DNA of 64,000 nucleotides, taken from contig JAHQRK010000018.1 of NCBI GenBank assembly GCA_019828595.1, positions 310,001-374,000 of the forward strand. Reading direction: 5' to 3'. Shown piece after piece: positions 28,638-39,259 of this stretch. How positions within the stretch are numbered: the stretch's first letter is position 1; every line of letters starts with the position of its first letter. Origin of the DNA: Aphanomyces cochlioides (taxonomy: Eukaryota; Oomycota; Saprolegniomycetes; Saprolegniales; Verrucalvaceae). The notes under the pieces are model-generated. The model had not been told where the DNA came from. It was given only the letters and a program-made list of their open reading frames with translations, and ran no database searches. A program made the translations under genes and the position numbers.

Positions 28638-31600
28638 ATGGCACCGATCACAGTTGTTGGCCGAGTTGCCCGGGCCCGCGACGCTGCTGAGCCTGGTTTA
28701 GGCATCTCAAACTCGTCCGTGACATGGATTCACCACGCCGAAGAGATGCAGTTCTTTCTCGACAAAGTGATTGACGTCGATGACGACGCGGCTTGGATTG
28801 GCGATGCAATTGTCGAGTCTGCCTTGGATGGAATTAATGCAGCCGTGTTGGCATTTGGACAGGTAAACAATGTGGTCAATCTCCATAGAGGCCTGACTTC
28901 TTTCCAGCAAGGTGCTGGTAAATCATCGACAATCTTTGGCACAGAGGCGGCGTTGCCTGGTCTTGTTTCATATGTTGGAAGCCGGCTTTGCACCAAATGC
29001 ACAGTCACGATCAGTGTGGTGGAGCTTTACGGTAATGTGGCAGTCGATGTGCTCAAGGGCAAAGCATATTCGTTTCGTCCCCAGACGCATCGTTTGGTTG
29101 GGGCATACGGGCTCGATGTCACACGGTTGGCACTGCCCGACGCAACGACGTTAGACGAGGTACAACAACACTGAAATCACCAAAGTGGTAACAGTAGGCA
29201 GGTGTTGAGAATGGCTGTGAGAGCCATGGCATTGGACTGCATTGCGCAGAACAAAACAGCGACTAAATTGTCAAGAATTGTCACGTTGTATGTCGAGTCG
29301 TCATCGCAGTGGAGCCGCGTCGACTTTGTTGATATGGCAGCTAGTGGCACATCTCGAAGAGTTCAAGCAGCAACCGATGTCGGATTTCGCTTTGAGCAGG
29401 TACGGGATGTTGTTGAGACTTCATTTCCTGACTCAAGGCAAGGGGCATCTGAATTTTGCAAAATGCATTCGACTCATGGCAGACGATGCGCTATCGATTC
29501 CATTCGATGAAGCCGCGCTGGTTTGATACAGTCCTTTAGAGTACACTCTTCTCACAGCTGGTGATTAGACAACCTTGATAGCTCACACGCTGGGAAATAG
29601 CGATCGTGCCTGCAAAACGTTTGCGGTTGCCCATGTGACTCAATCGGTGCTGTGCAATGAGGTTCTTTAGAAGCTTCAACTTGAAGAGTTCATGATGAGC
29701 CGACAGGAAAACTTAGCCACATTACGTCTTGCTTTACTCTTTCAAAGCATTCAAGTCCCAAGCCCAACATGTCAAAGCTCGAGTCGCGCGACGATTCTTG
29801 ACCATTTGGATGCTGAACAGCGCATGAGAGGAGCTCAATTGGACCGCCTGAAGCTCCAGCTTGCTCGTGAAGAGAAATCAATACACCAAAGTAAGCTCGA
29901 AGCAGACTATCAAGCGACGCGACGCGCAATCAAACATTTGGAATCGCTCATGCATGATTTTCACGTAGAGCAATCGCAGCAAGCAAATCTCATACTTCGT
30001 TGACTCTGTAGAAAACTCCACTGGACCTTCACGACGACTGGCTCAAGCTGAAGCGGCGTGTTGATAATCTCGAAGTCGCTCTTGGCGCTAAAGTACTTGC
30101 AATTTCGACGCCATACATCCACCTCATACGGCTCCACGACGATCGGCTCTTTAGTGGTCTCGTGGCATACCATATCGCCGCATCGGACACAAAAATTGGG
30201 CGGGAGCCAACTAGTGGTCTGGTGCTCTTTGGTGCTGGCTGCGATGCTCACCAATGCGACTTTGTCGTTCTCGCTCCCGGTGAAGCCATTCGCGTTGTGC
30301 CCTGTGGAAAAAGTGTATCGCTTGTCAACGACATACAACTCGTTGAACCACATATACTCGAACATGGCGACATCCTGACGTTCGGTCGTCGCAATGTTTT
30401 TCGAGTCATCGATCCCGACAAGCTAGAGGAAAAAAGTATGGGCGATCGGCCGCGGGAGAATATGATTCGACGATGCAAACAAGGTTTATCACACGATGAT
30501 GCCACAAAACGGTGCCACAAGGCACTGGCTGCCATCTTGGAACGCATCGCTTCAATCCGCACCATGTTCACACAGTCGTTGGTTCCACAAGACGGTGAAG
30601 AAGCCGACGTGAAGGATATTATTCTTCAAAAAGGAGTCGCACCACAGGCCAAATCAATGTCGAATCGAATGCGGGCAGAGACAATTCGCCATCTTTCCAG
30701 TGCATCGATTGCAGAGATGAACGTCCTTGAATCGAGGTTGAGCATGCCCACGATACATTGATCTCATCTCGCATTTGCCGTAGGATTGGCCAAGGATATG
30801 CCATGGACTTGGTCGATGCTGTGGACGAAGCAGTTGCTATATGCGCCGAGATGGACAAGCGGGTTTTGATCGAAGCGGTGCCAATGGTCAACCACATCGT
30901 CACGACACGCGATGACGAGCCAGTTGATCGAATGCAGGTTGAGAGGAACCAGGGAAAAGTGGTGATTCAGTTTTGTAGCTATCCACGGATATTTGGATCC
31001 TCATGCAAAGTATCGACGCACCCAAGGAGCGCATAATTTTGCGGCCTCATGATTTCCACATTCGAATGGCACTCTTGCGTACACATTTCCAAGCATTTCT
31101 GGGGCGTTCAACGTCTTGGCTCGAAGGTGGCTCGAACGATGATGGCGATCCATTGCAATTGGAGGCAACTGCCGAACTGATCGGTCGAGCGAGTGTCTTT
31201 CTTGGCAGTCTCGCATACTATTTGGCAATTGATGAAGCTGTTCCAATTGTGAGTGATCGAGGCGTCGTCGTTGGTACTCTTGCCGTGCAGATTGAGCCGT
31301 ACGTGCCCCAGTCCAGAATAGATCCATCAACACAACGAGAGGTCAGGACAACAAGGTTGACGACAGTTGACAACTTGATGTAGGTGGTCACGTATATAGC
31401 CCATGTTAATACAGATGTGGACAAAGAAGAAACCCTGGCCAACGCAATTGGAATGCACTCAAGTGTTGAGTATCATATAAAAATACGTGGAGCAAGAGGG
31501 TTGCCACCAGGCTTGACCAGCAACGTATTCGTCGAATACCTATTTTTTCAAGACGACCAATTCCAATCCAGTGAACCAAGTGCATGCAAATCGAGGCATC

Positions 31601-32201
31601 CGTGGATCGAGCAAGAGTTCGTTCACCGGGCAGAAATTACGGAAGAGCTGTGCCAATATATTGCCGGTCAGTCTCTCGAGTTCCACGTAGTCAAACCTGC
31701 TGCAATCAAAATTAGACCACATCGTTTAGGTGTATGGCTACCGTGGAGATCATGTTGTGGCAGGACCAAAACAAAAGCGAGACGAGGTACCCTATGTACA
31801 AGTATGTGACCATACTTGTATCTATACAAATGCTAGATGTACTGGATGGACATGGAATCCAAGGCGATGAAAGCCATTGTGCAAAATTTGCAAGACAAAG
31901 TAGCAACGCTGGAATACAAATTGGAACAATGCGAGGAGGAGAAGAAAATATGCCTTCCAACCAGTCCAGAACATCAGTCAAACGACGAAGACGACGAACA
32001 AGATCAAGAAGTCCTTGATGTGCCTCCTCCTGAGCCAGTTGAGGCAAAGATCGTACAGACTTCTGGTCTTGCTGAGGATGTCTTATTGACTGTTAGGAGG
32101 ACGAAAAGATGTCATCAAGAAGACGTCTGGGCGTTGTTGTGCGACGCCTGTCACAGGGAATCAAAGCCACGCCTTCTTCAGTTGTCTGTTGTCTCCAATA
32201 A
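28638..32201 (+). CDS. kinesin-3-like protein with degenerate motor and FHA domain (13 exons)
   Basis: Thirteen exons give 1,008 residues: 28638-28862, 28908-29159, 29202-29399, 29443-29520, 29569-29625, 29671-29964, 30012-30736, 30784-30937, 30979-31341, 31384-31686, 31730-31786, 31837-32052, 32097-32201. Residues 1-295 are a kinesin motor: P-loop FGQQGAGKSST is present, but switch I reads ATKLS instead of SSRSH and switch II DFVDMAASG instead of DLAGSE. The order then follows KIF1/KIF13: a coiled coil, an FHA domain (IAASDTKIGREPTSG, HGDILTFGRRNVFRV) at about 415-490, and a C2-like stretch (GARGLPPGLTSNVFVEYLFF). The tail is basic and ends VVCCLQ. It is probably an ATPase-dead scaffold rather than a walking motor. 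Confidence 0.82.
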
Positions 32202-33540
32202 ATAATGACGTTCTTTCCGCATTGCTTCGAGCATACGATCACGCTCGATGTTCTGATTGCCTTGTGAACCTGGCAGTAGACTTCAAGCGTCGACGAGTCT
32301 CGGCAGACTTTCTGCTCCAGTCAGGCACACCACCACATCATGCATTCTCATGTATATCAGTCATGGACGGCAATCCTCATTCAGTGCTTCCGTATCGTCC
32401 TTTTTCGCGCTCTTTTTGCTTTTTGAAAGTGGTCGAGTCTGTATTTTCTCTATCCGTCATTTATCCGGATCTCGGCGTTTAGGGGTTAGCACAGCTTGCT
32501 GTTGAACGATAACATCACTTGCAGCTGACTAACTCAACGTGGTAGCATCACGTTGACGCAATATTTTGGCTCCCACGTTAGCATTTGCACATGATGTGGT
32601 GGATGGATCTCGAGTTGCTCTCAAGGTACTGCAACGTCTCGCCATGAGAGTGTCAATCAAGGGCCGAGACTCCTCAGGTTTCACTTGCTGTTATATAAGA
32701 TCTACTGGAGAAAACGAATGCTAATGGACAAGAGTGAGAAAGAACGCAACGACTTTACACATCTCGATTTCGTGTTCGATCTGGACATTCGAACAATTCT
32801 CAAAGCCGTCGTTGCTGCTCTTCATTCAGAGAGAAGCGCATCTGCTCGGGCTAGAAGTGATAGGCATGGTCTGTGCTATTCTCTATGGGATTGAACCTTT
32901 CTATTTTTAATATATAAGTTAATACAGTTTTGACGAAAGGCTGTGACTCAGCGAAGTCCCCGCCGCAAGTGACTCAATACGGGTCGTTAAGTGGCCACAG
33001 CCAAACCCCCCACCTGACGATGTCTTAGTGTGGGACCTGGGTATGTGCCCCTGCATTGTGCTTCTTGGGGACTTTCTCGGAGTCCGGTTATTAACCGGCG
33101 CTTCATTGTCGGACATCCGGATATTACATCCGAACCCTGGGCCCAATTAGGCAGCTACTCCCTTAGGGGGTGGGGGGTTACAAACCCCTGCACCCCAGTG
33201 CTACCGGCCAGTAGTGTGCGCCAAAAGCTTGCGCATCCCCGGTATGAAATCTAAGTGACTCAATACGGGACGGACACGATGGTGGATGAAACCTATCAGG
33301 ACATGCATGAGACAAAGCGCGAGTACATTGTATAGCAAGCTTGGCGTGGATCACTCATCTTCGTCCGCTACCAAGTTCTCGCGGCTTGCATTTCAGCGAA
33401 AAGGAATCAAGTTTGCGCTTGCGATTTGTCCACAGACGCGGAAGAACGAATCGTCAAGAGACGCTTTGCAGCTGTGTCGATGGACGTCAACGAAGTCGAG
33501 CCACCGGGCGGCTGTAAACAAGACCCACTCCACGAGTTGA
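32202..33540. other. gene-poor stretch with possible gene relics
   Basis: Open pieces at 32590-32720 (HDVVDGSRVALKVLQRLA, faintly kinase-like) and 32685-32894 (RTILKAVVAALHSE) may be remnants of a gene, but no intact model exists. TTATCCGGAT (32461) is followed by TTAGGGGTTAG. A direct-repeat-bounded block is annotated separately. Confidence 0.3.
32967..33269. repeat. 17-bp direct repeats bounding a motif-rich block
   Basis: AAGTGACTCAATACGGG occurs at 32967-32983 and again at 33253-33269 without mismatch. The 269 bp between them hold an ATCCGGATAT motif, a CCGGTTATTAACCGG palindrome and telomere-like GGGGGTGGGGGGTTACAAACCCC, that is, the promoter motifs seen elsewhere in the window, but no adjacent gene start. 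It may be a duplication junction or an insertion with target duplication. Confidence 0.5.
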
Positions 33541-33587
33541 TTAGAGGCGCTGCGTGGCTGGAAATTCCAGCCACGCAGCGCCTCTAA
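33541..33587. repeat. perfect 47-bp hairpin (23-bp arms, 1-nt spacer)
   Basis: The left arm 33541-33563 starts TTAGAGGCGCTGCGTGG. The right arm 33565-33587 is its exact reverse complement and ends CCACGCAGCGCCTCTAA. The spacer is one A at 33564. Symmetry breaks at the next base on each side. The GC-rich arms would form a very stable cruciform or RNA hairpin. Confidence 0.85.
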
Positions 33588-34077
33588 ACGCCAACAGCAT
33601 ACCCCCCTCGATTAGTTCGTCACTTGACTGACTAGTGCCACTTTCTTGATGGTGGCCACGTGTCCCACGTCGTCGTGGTCGTGACAAGCTTGTGGCTAAT
33701 CAAACGTGCATGGACGGCGTGGAAACAAAGAGCGACGTTGATTTGGCTGCGAAAGCCGCGCAGCTTTTGATATCTTCGTCGGCACGCAGCCGCCCCCAGA
33801 AGGAGGTTCAACACTTTTCTTCACGCAGCCACTCCCGTAGCTTCTGCCTCCTGACTTTCCGTCTGAACTCAGTGGCACGCGTCGCGATGCCGTGAAAATT
33901 TTCGGCCATGCTACTGCTGGTCGTCTGTTTTCCTGCGTCGCGTCTCGACGTGACACGACGGAGAAGCTCATCGTGGAGAGGAAATGGCCTCATATCTTGC
34001 CTCATCCTAATGACCATTATCTAAGCTTACTCTAAAATACTTGCTTTAAATACAGCCGGCATTGCCGCCCCCGACGT
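33588..34077. other. no confident gene
   Basis: A minus-strand frame at 34017-33808 ends FRRKVRRQKLREWLREE and has coding character but no recognised family and no resolved partner exon. Otherwise nothing is seen. Confidence 0.25.
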
Positions 34078-34566
34078 TTACATCTCAAACACTTCCATGA
34101 AGTAGTCGAGCGATTCGCCTAGCGACGGGAGAGCGTCGACTTGGCAAGGCGACGTGCCGCCGATGGCAATCATCTCGACCACTTTGCAGTCGCTCGCAAA
34201 GGCTAGCGGCTCAAGCTCTGCCAACGTAATCGGTGGGGCGATTTCCGCGGGAGGTGCGGGCTTAGCCGCCTTGGAACCTGTGGATTTCTTTTTGGTCTTC
34301 TTGGGCAATGGCTCGATGAATCGAGGTTGAAGACCATCTTCTTCGTCGATCTTTCGTCGACGACAGAGCCCTCGGTCCCAGCGCGCCAACTTTTCCTTGT
34401 ACTTTTGAGCATGCGTCTGCGTCTGTCGGACGTTGCGCGTGCGAACATGCGCTGCGATCGTTTTCCAAGGACCAAACGGGTACAACTTGGACGCGGCGAG
34501 GAAACGCTCGTGCTCTTCCCGAGTCCATGGGCCTTGGCCTTCAGACTTTGTCATGCCAATTGCCAT
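34078..34566 (-). CDS. SHAQKYF-type single-repeat MYB-related protein
   Basis: This 162-residue intronless protein carries, at residues 12-60, one MYB repeat: GPWTREEHERFLAASKLYPF, GPWKTIAAHVRTR, then THAQKYKEK in place of the plant-type SHAQKYF signature. Stramenopiles, Dictyostelium and plants use this class for DNA binding. The middle is Lys/Pro/Ala-rich (KKTKKKSTGSKAAKPAPPAE), a likely nuclear signal. The C-terminus is hydrophobic and acidic (LGESLDYFMEVFEM), which could be an activation segment. It lies in a gene-poor region with no clear promoter motif. Confidence 0.88.
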   Translation of the reverse strand: MAIGMTKSEGQGPWTREEHERFLAASKLYPFGPWKTIAAHVRTRNVRQTQTHAQKYKEKLARWDRGLCRRRKIDEEDGLQPRFIEPLPKKTKKKSTGSKAAKPAPPAEIAPPITLAELEPLAFASDCKVVEMIAIGGTSPCQVDALPSLGESLDYFMEVFEM

Positions 34567-34828
34567 CTCAAGCTTGTCTCGACTGTGGAAATTTGTAAAC
34601 TAACACCAAGGTGGCTTCAAGCGTGGGGCTGACTTGAAATCGTTGAAGTTTCGTCAAAGCGTTGGGTTGTTTCAAAGACCACTTCCATCACGACAGCTGG
34701 CATCACGTCTAACCCTTCGCAAAGATGTCGTCAAGGACGAAGAACGGCGACGTCACGTTCACCCTGCAGTCCGCGTTGGAATGTGATAATCGTCGCATTC
34801 ACATGTTTCAAATGTCCAACCACAGCCT

Positions 34829-36036
34829 TCAAAGATCGCTCGGTTGAAGTTCTCGAGTCAACAACCAGATCTGACCGCCATGAAGCTCAACGTCGACGAG
34901 GTGGATTAGATTGATTCCCAAGGTTCTTTCGACTTCGCTGCCCTTCACCATCGTCCTCCTCCCCTCTACGAGAGCTTTTTGCATGGTGGAATGCATGCTG
35001 AATCGAAAGATACGCCACGGTGAGATCACAACGAGAGCGTTTCAAGTTTGCACGACTAGATGTCGCAGCTCGTCAACAATTCTTTCTCATAAGCAGCATC
35101 AGAGTCATAAAGTTCAATGGTGGCCTCGAGTCTCTCGACTGAATTGTTGACACCTCTGCGATTCATGATGATAGCACTAGTCCATGGGTGGTGGCTGTGA
35201 GCTGCTTTTCACTTCGAGTGGCTTCAAAGGACGACAACGGCGAGGGTGTCGACACCTAATACTTGTGAAAAATATACATTGCCGAGGCGTTGCGCTTCTG
35301 GCCAAGTTGATGGCTTGTCAGCTCCTCGATGGTTGTTACCAGTTGGAAGGAGTTGGAATGGCGCAGCCCCACGTTCAAGCGACACGCGAGTGTCGCCCTC
35401 GACAGATGTGGCGAGCTGTTTGGGGATCTGCCCCTTCACGTGCAGAGGTAGACTGCATATGGGTCGAAGGGGCATGGCTGGCGTGCAGAACGACAATGCC
35501 GCGAAAGCACACTACAATCAAGAGTTGACAGGTCGTGCGCTGCGTTTGCTTTATACAACCATCTTTTCTTCATGAAAGGATTAGCAAGCTTGTGATTGTT
35601 TAGCACGCTCTAGCCTGCCTCACCTGTCGCGTGAATGTGTTGCGCGTGGCATGTCCCTGTGCGGGAGAAAATCGAGTGAGGAACACCACGGGCTACTGTC
35701 GATCTCGCCTGACGCCTCCAGTACAAACGACGCGCGCGACACACATGCAGACGAGCCTGTCGGTCCAACCAAGAGCCTCGCCGTCGTAAGTCGTGATTTG
35801 TCAACCTTGTCTACTCGACATGATGCGCCTTGACATCGACGATGCGCTTTCTTTTCGCACAGTGTTGACAACTCATTGCATTTTACGACATGAGTGGAAT
35901 AAACTTCCTTGATCGAGATAACAGTCGTAATCAAGAATGTCACATTAACTGGACGCCACGTCAAGGATTCACGGCGCGCGGCACACTGCATCAGTTCACG
36001 AAGCCTGACATCACCGTCCTCCAAGTCATTTTCCAT
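34829..36036 (-). CDS. possible multi-exon minus-strand gene, unresolved
   Basis: An ATG at 36036 opens MENDLEDGDVRLRELMQCAA, RRESLTWRPVNVTFL and further coding-like sequence, and other minus-strand frames with protein-like composition follow at 35496-35224 and 35029-34829 (ERTLGINLIHLVDVELHGGQ). I could not connect them and recognise no domain. The CCAAT array B lies between this start and the divergent M13 peptidase gene, which supports a real transcription start here. Confidence 0.3.
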
Positions 36037-36068
36037 CTACAGTGTAGTCATTGCAATACCCCATTTAA

Positions 36069-36252
36069 TTGGTCAAAATAAAATTCCAATAGCCAATCAA
36101 ATAAATGTAAAATAGTAATTCATAGCCAATCAAAAGCTCGATTGTTCTTTTTTTCTAAATTATTGAGATAGTCCAAATATTTAGCCAATCATTTGTCTCT
36201 AAATATATTTATAGCCAATCAAAATCGTCTTAATAATTAATTAAAGCCAATT
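36069..36252. promoter_or_regulatory. phased CCAATCA array upstream of M13 peptidase
   Basis: TAGCCAATCA-type sites begin (at CCAATCA) at 36093, 36126, 36185 and 36215, with a variant AGCCAATTA near 36246. The steps are 33, 59 (about twice 30), 30 and 31 bp. These are in the opposite orientation to the array at 1849-2005 but have the same period. The array sits 75-230 bp upstream of the peptidase ATG. Confidence 0.6.
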
Positions 36253-36325
36253 AGATTAAAATACATTCAGTAATTCGTACTTCGGTTATTGTTTTAACTT
36301 CGAATTTTGACCTTTACAACTGCAC

Positions 36326-38822
36326 ATGATCCAGAGGGTTGATCGCACAACAGTCGACGACCTCGACGCGACCACCGCAGCAGACGAAGAAACATCGCCG
36401 CCCCTTGAAAGTAAAACCTCGAACGAAGAAGAAAGCATGCCCATTGGCAGGACCAAGAAAGGCTTTTCGGCCATGGATATTGAGAGCAGTGATGGCATTG
36501 CAAAAGCGTCCAACGTGCTCTCGCCTTACCGGACACGAATGGGTTTCATCATCTTTAGCTTGATACTCAGTGTTGTGGTTGTCGTCATCGTTGTTGGCTT
36601 TGTCCAGAACACTGGTATTCGCATCGATGCCGACCTTCCCGACTCGGTTGCCGCTCTCATGAATGACGACGTCTTGCCATGCACTGACTTTTACGAGTAT
36701 GCGTGTGGCGCGTGGATCAAAAACACGACACTTCCCATTGATCGTCCCTCCTACGAGCGTTCGTTTTCGGGCATCAAAGATGCCAACGATGCTCTCTTTC
36801 GAACTATTTTATCGGAAGAATGGCCGCTCCTGTCTGAGCTTTACAAGTCTTGCATGAATACAACAATTTTAGACAACCTTGGAGCTACGCCACTCCAGAC
36901 CGACCTTGCTGCTATTCGCTCTGCCACGACGAAAGATGCCCTGTTGGTCGTAGCGGGACAACTCTCAATGCGCAGCGACAGTTCATTTCTCTTTGCAGCG
37001 TCGATGGATTCCGATGAGAGCAATCCAACGATTCAAGTACTTCATGTATCCCAAGGTTTGCTGTCTTCTCCTTTCCATCGCGCTCTCATGCTTCCACTAG
37101 GCGGTCTTACGCTTCCTGATCGTGACTATTATGTCAATACTTCACGCTACGCCACAATTGACGCTCCATACCGCACGATGATCTCAAAGCTTCTAACTCA
37201 AGCTGACTGGCCAAACCATGACACCAAAGATATAGACTCTGTCGTCGCATTTGAAACCAACGTAGCTCGAATTAGTCTGTCCAAGACAGCGCTTCGAGAC
37301 CCTGTGGCCACGTACAACCGTGTGGTGAATCTCTCGGCGACGTATCCATCCATGTCGAAATTCTTTGCAGGAGCGCATGTGCCCATCAATAGCTCTACGC
37401 GTGTCATTGTGGCCACGCCAACATTTTTCACCGAGGCGGAAAAACTCTTGGCAGCCACGCCTCTGGCTGACCTGCAAACCGTCGTCGCCTACCAATATAT
37501 TACTTCGATGGCGCCGACACTCGGCAGTGGCTTTCGAAATGCAACGTTTGATTTCTTTGGAAAAGTGTTGTATGGTCTCATCCAACCGCGCGAACGAAAG
37601 CAGCAATGCACTGACCGCGTCAACAACTACCTTGGAGAACTCTTGGCAAGGTTAGCTGCTCATCATACTGGCGACGTGATCTACATGGCTGTAGGTATTA
37701 CGTTCAAAGAGCGTTCAATCAAGATTCGCTCGAGACGATTCAAACGCTCGTCGCCGACGTTCGCGCTACGTTTCGCTCTCGTTTAGAACGAAATCGATGG
37801 ATGGACGACGCGACAAGGCGAGCTGCTCTCGAGAAGCTAGATCAAATGACTCAACTACTCGGGTAGAGTCGACTTGATGGAATTTTATGCTGATGCGTTG
37901 TAGATACCCGTCCAAGAGGCGAGATTACCCAATTGTTCTACGAGTGGACGACTACTTTGGCAACGCACAGACGTTGTCCAACTTGAGCCACTTCCGTGCG
38001 GTTGCTAAGATGAACCAACCCGTGGATAAATCGGAGTGGAGCATGAATGCCCACCAAGTGAACGCATACTACAACCCATCCTTCAACCAAATTGTGTTTC
38101 CAGCTGGCATCCTCCAGCCGCCATTCTTTGACGCGACGGCAGATGCAGCTATGAACTACGGCGCAATTGGCATGGTCATTGGGTACACTTCAACTTAGAA
38201 ACTTTTGATTGCTAACGTGGTTGTAGGCATGAAATCACACATGGGTTCGATGATCAAGGACGCAATTTTGATGGGGATGGACGCTTGAGCCCATGGTGGA
38301 CGAATGCCACCGCAAAAGAATTCCAAGACAAGGCTTCTTGTGTGGCCGATGAGTTTTCGAGCATGACTGTCGAAGGGTCCGAGAATCAGCTGCTTGGACA
38401 TGTCAACGGCCACCTGACACTCGGTGAAACCATAGCCGACCTCGGTGGTCTCTCCGTCGCCTTTCAAGCGTATTCTATGCATATGAAGCGAGCTGCTGTC
38501 AATGGCAAAACTTATGTAAGCCATGTCAAAAGCCCCCAGACAACATAGAATGTTGTAGACTGCAAGCGATACGCTCGACAAGCTCTTTTTCCTCTCGTTT
38601 GCTCAAGCGTGGTGTCAAAAGAGCACTGATCAAGCTCTTGAAGTAACTTACCCGCTACCCTTGAAACACTAAATGACGTTGTAGAGATCGCTTGACAACG
38701 TGCATCCCCCCGCCAAGCAGCGTGTGAATGGAGCTGTGAGGAATAGCGACGACTTTGCACGGGTATTCAATTGCCCCAATGCAGCGCCGCTGAATCCTGT
38801 CAAGAAATGTAGAATATGGTAG
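36326..38822 (+). CDS. M13 (neprilysin/endothelin-converting-enzyme) zinc metallopeptidase (6 exons)
   Basis: Exons 36326-37650, 37695-37862, 37904-38182, 38227-38515, 38559-38642 and 38685-38822 give 760 residues, the normal M13 length. It is a type II membrane protein: cytosolic residues 1-70, one helix (GFIIFSLILSVVVVVIVVGF), then a Cys-containing ectodomain (PCTDFYEYACGAWIKN). The catalytic residues are present: NAYYNP for substrate, HEITHGFDDQGR (HExxH zinc ligands) and GETIADLGG (third ligand, ExxxD). The C-terminal RVNGAVRNSDDFARVFNC and the final CxxW are canonical. Such enzymes cleave short extracellular peptides. The HEITH block is split from its upstream part by a 44-nt intron immediately before HEITH. 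Confidence 0.95.
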
Positions 38823-39259
38823 CAGCCGAGGAATGCAAGCATGAATAAAAACGAATGCATGAACCATGAGATTATCGTGTAAACTGCCATAGCGATGCAT
38901 TGGCCTGACAATTTGCATGTATTGGACTGCGATGGAGCTGGCGTGGCGTTGTAGAAAAATGTCTAGGTGGCGATGGACTGGGATTTTTTAATTTTGACGG
39001 CAGTGGCAATTGTGGTATGATACTAAGGGTGCATTTGGTTTGGTTGCACAAAATTCCAGTGTTTTTGGGTGTTTTTCAGTGAAAACGTCAAAACACTTGT
39101 ATCAAAACGAGTTCATCGTTTGGTTGCACAAAACGTGTTTCCCTGAAAATCAAGAAAATCGATAGCTAAAACGAGTTTTCGAAAAATAGGTCAAGAGGTA
39201 TTTTTGGTTGGAGTTGCTGTGCTCATCACACTTCCCAGAAACACAGCCATGGAAGACAC

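Noticed and set aside
29662..29670. In-frame TAG in the kinesin-like gene, suggesting a pseudogene
   Set aside because: A 45-nt GT-AG intron (29626-29670) removes it and restores the motor end ENLATLRLA, so the gene is intact.
32189..32482. Plus-strand frame overlapping the end of the kinesin-like gene
   Set aside because: A 44-nt intron at 32053-32096 leads to a better C-terminus ending at 32201; the frame beyond has no recognised domain.
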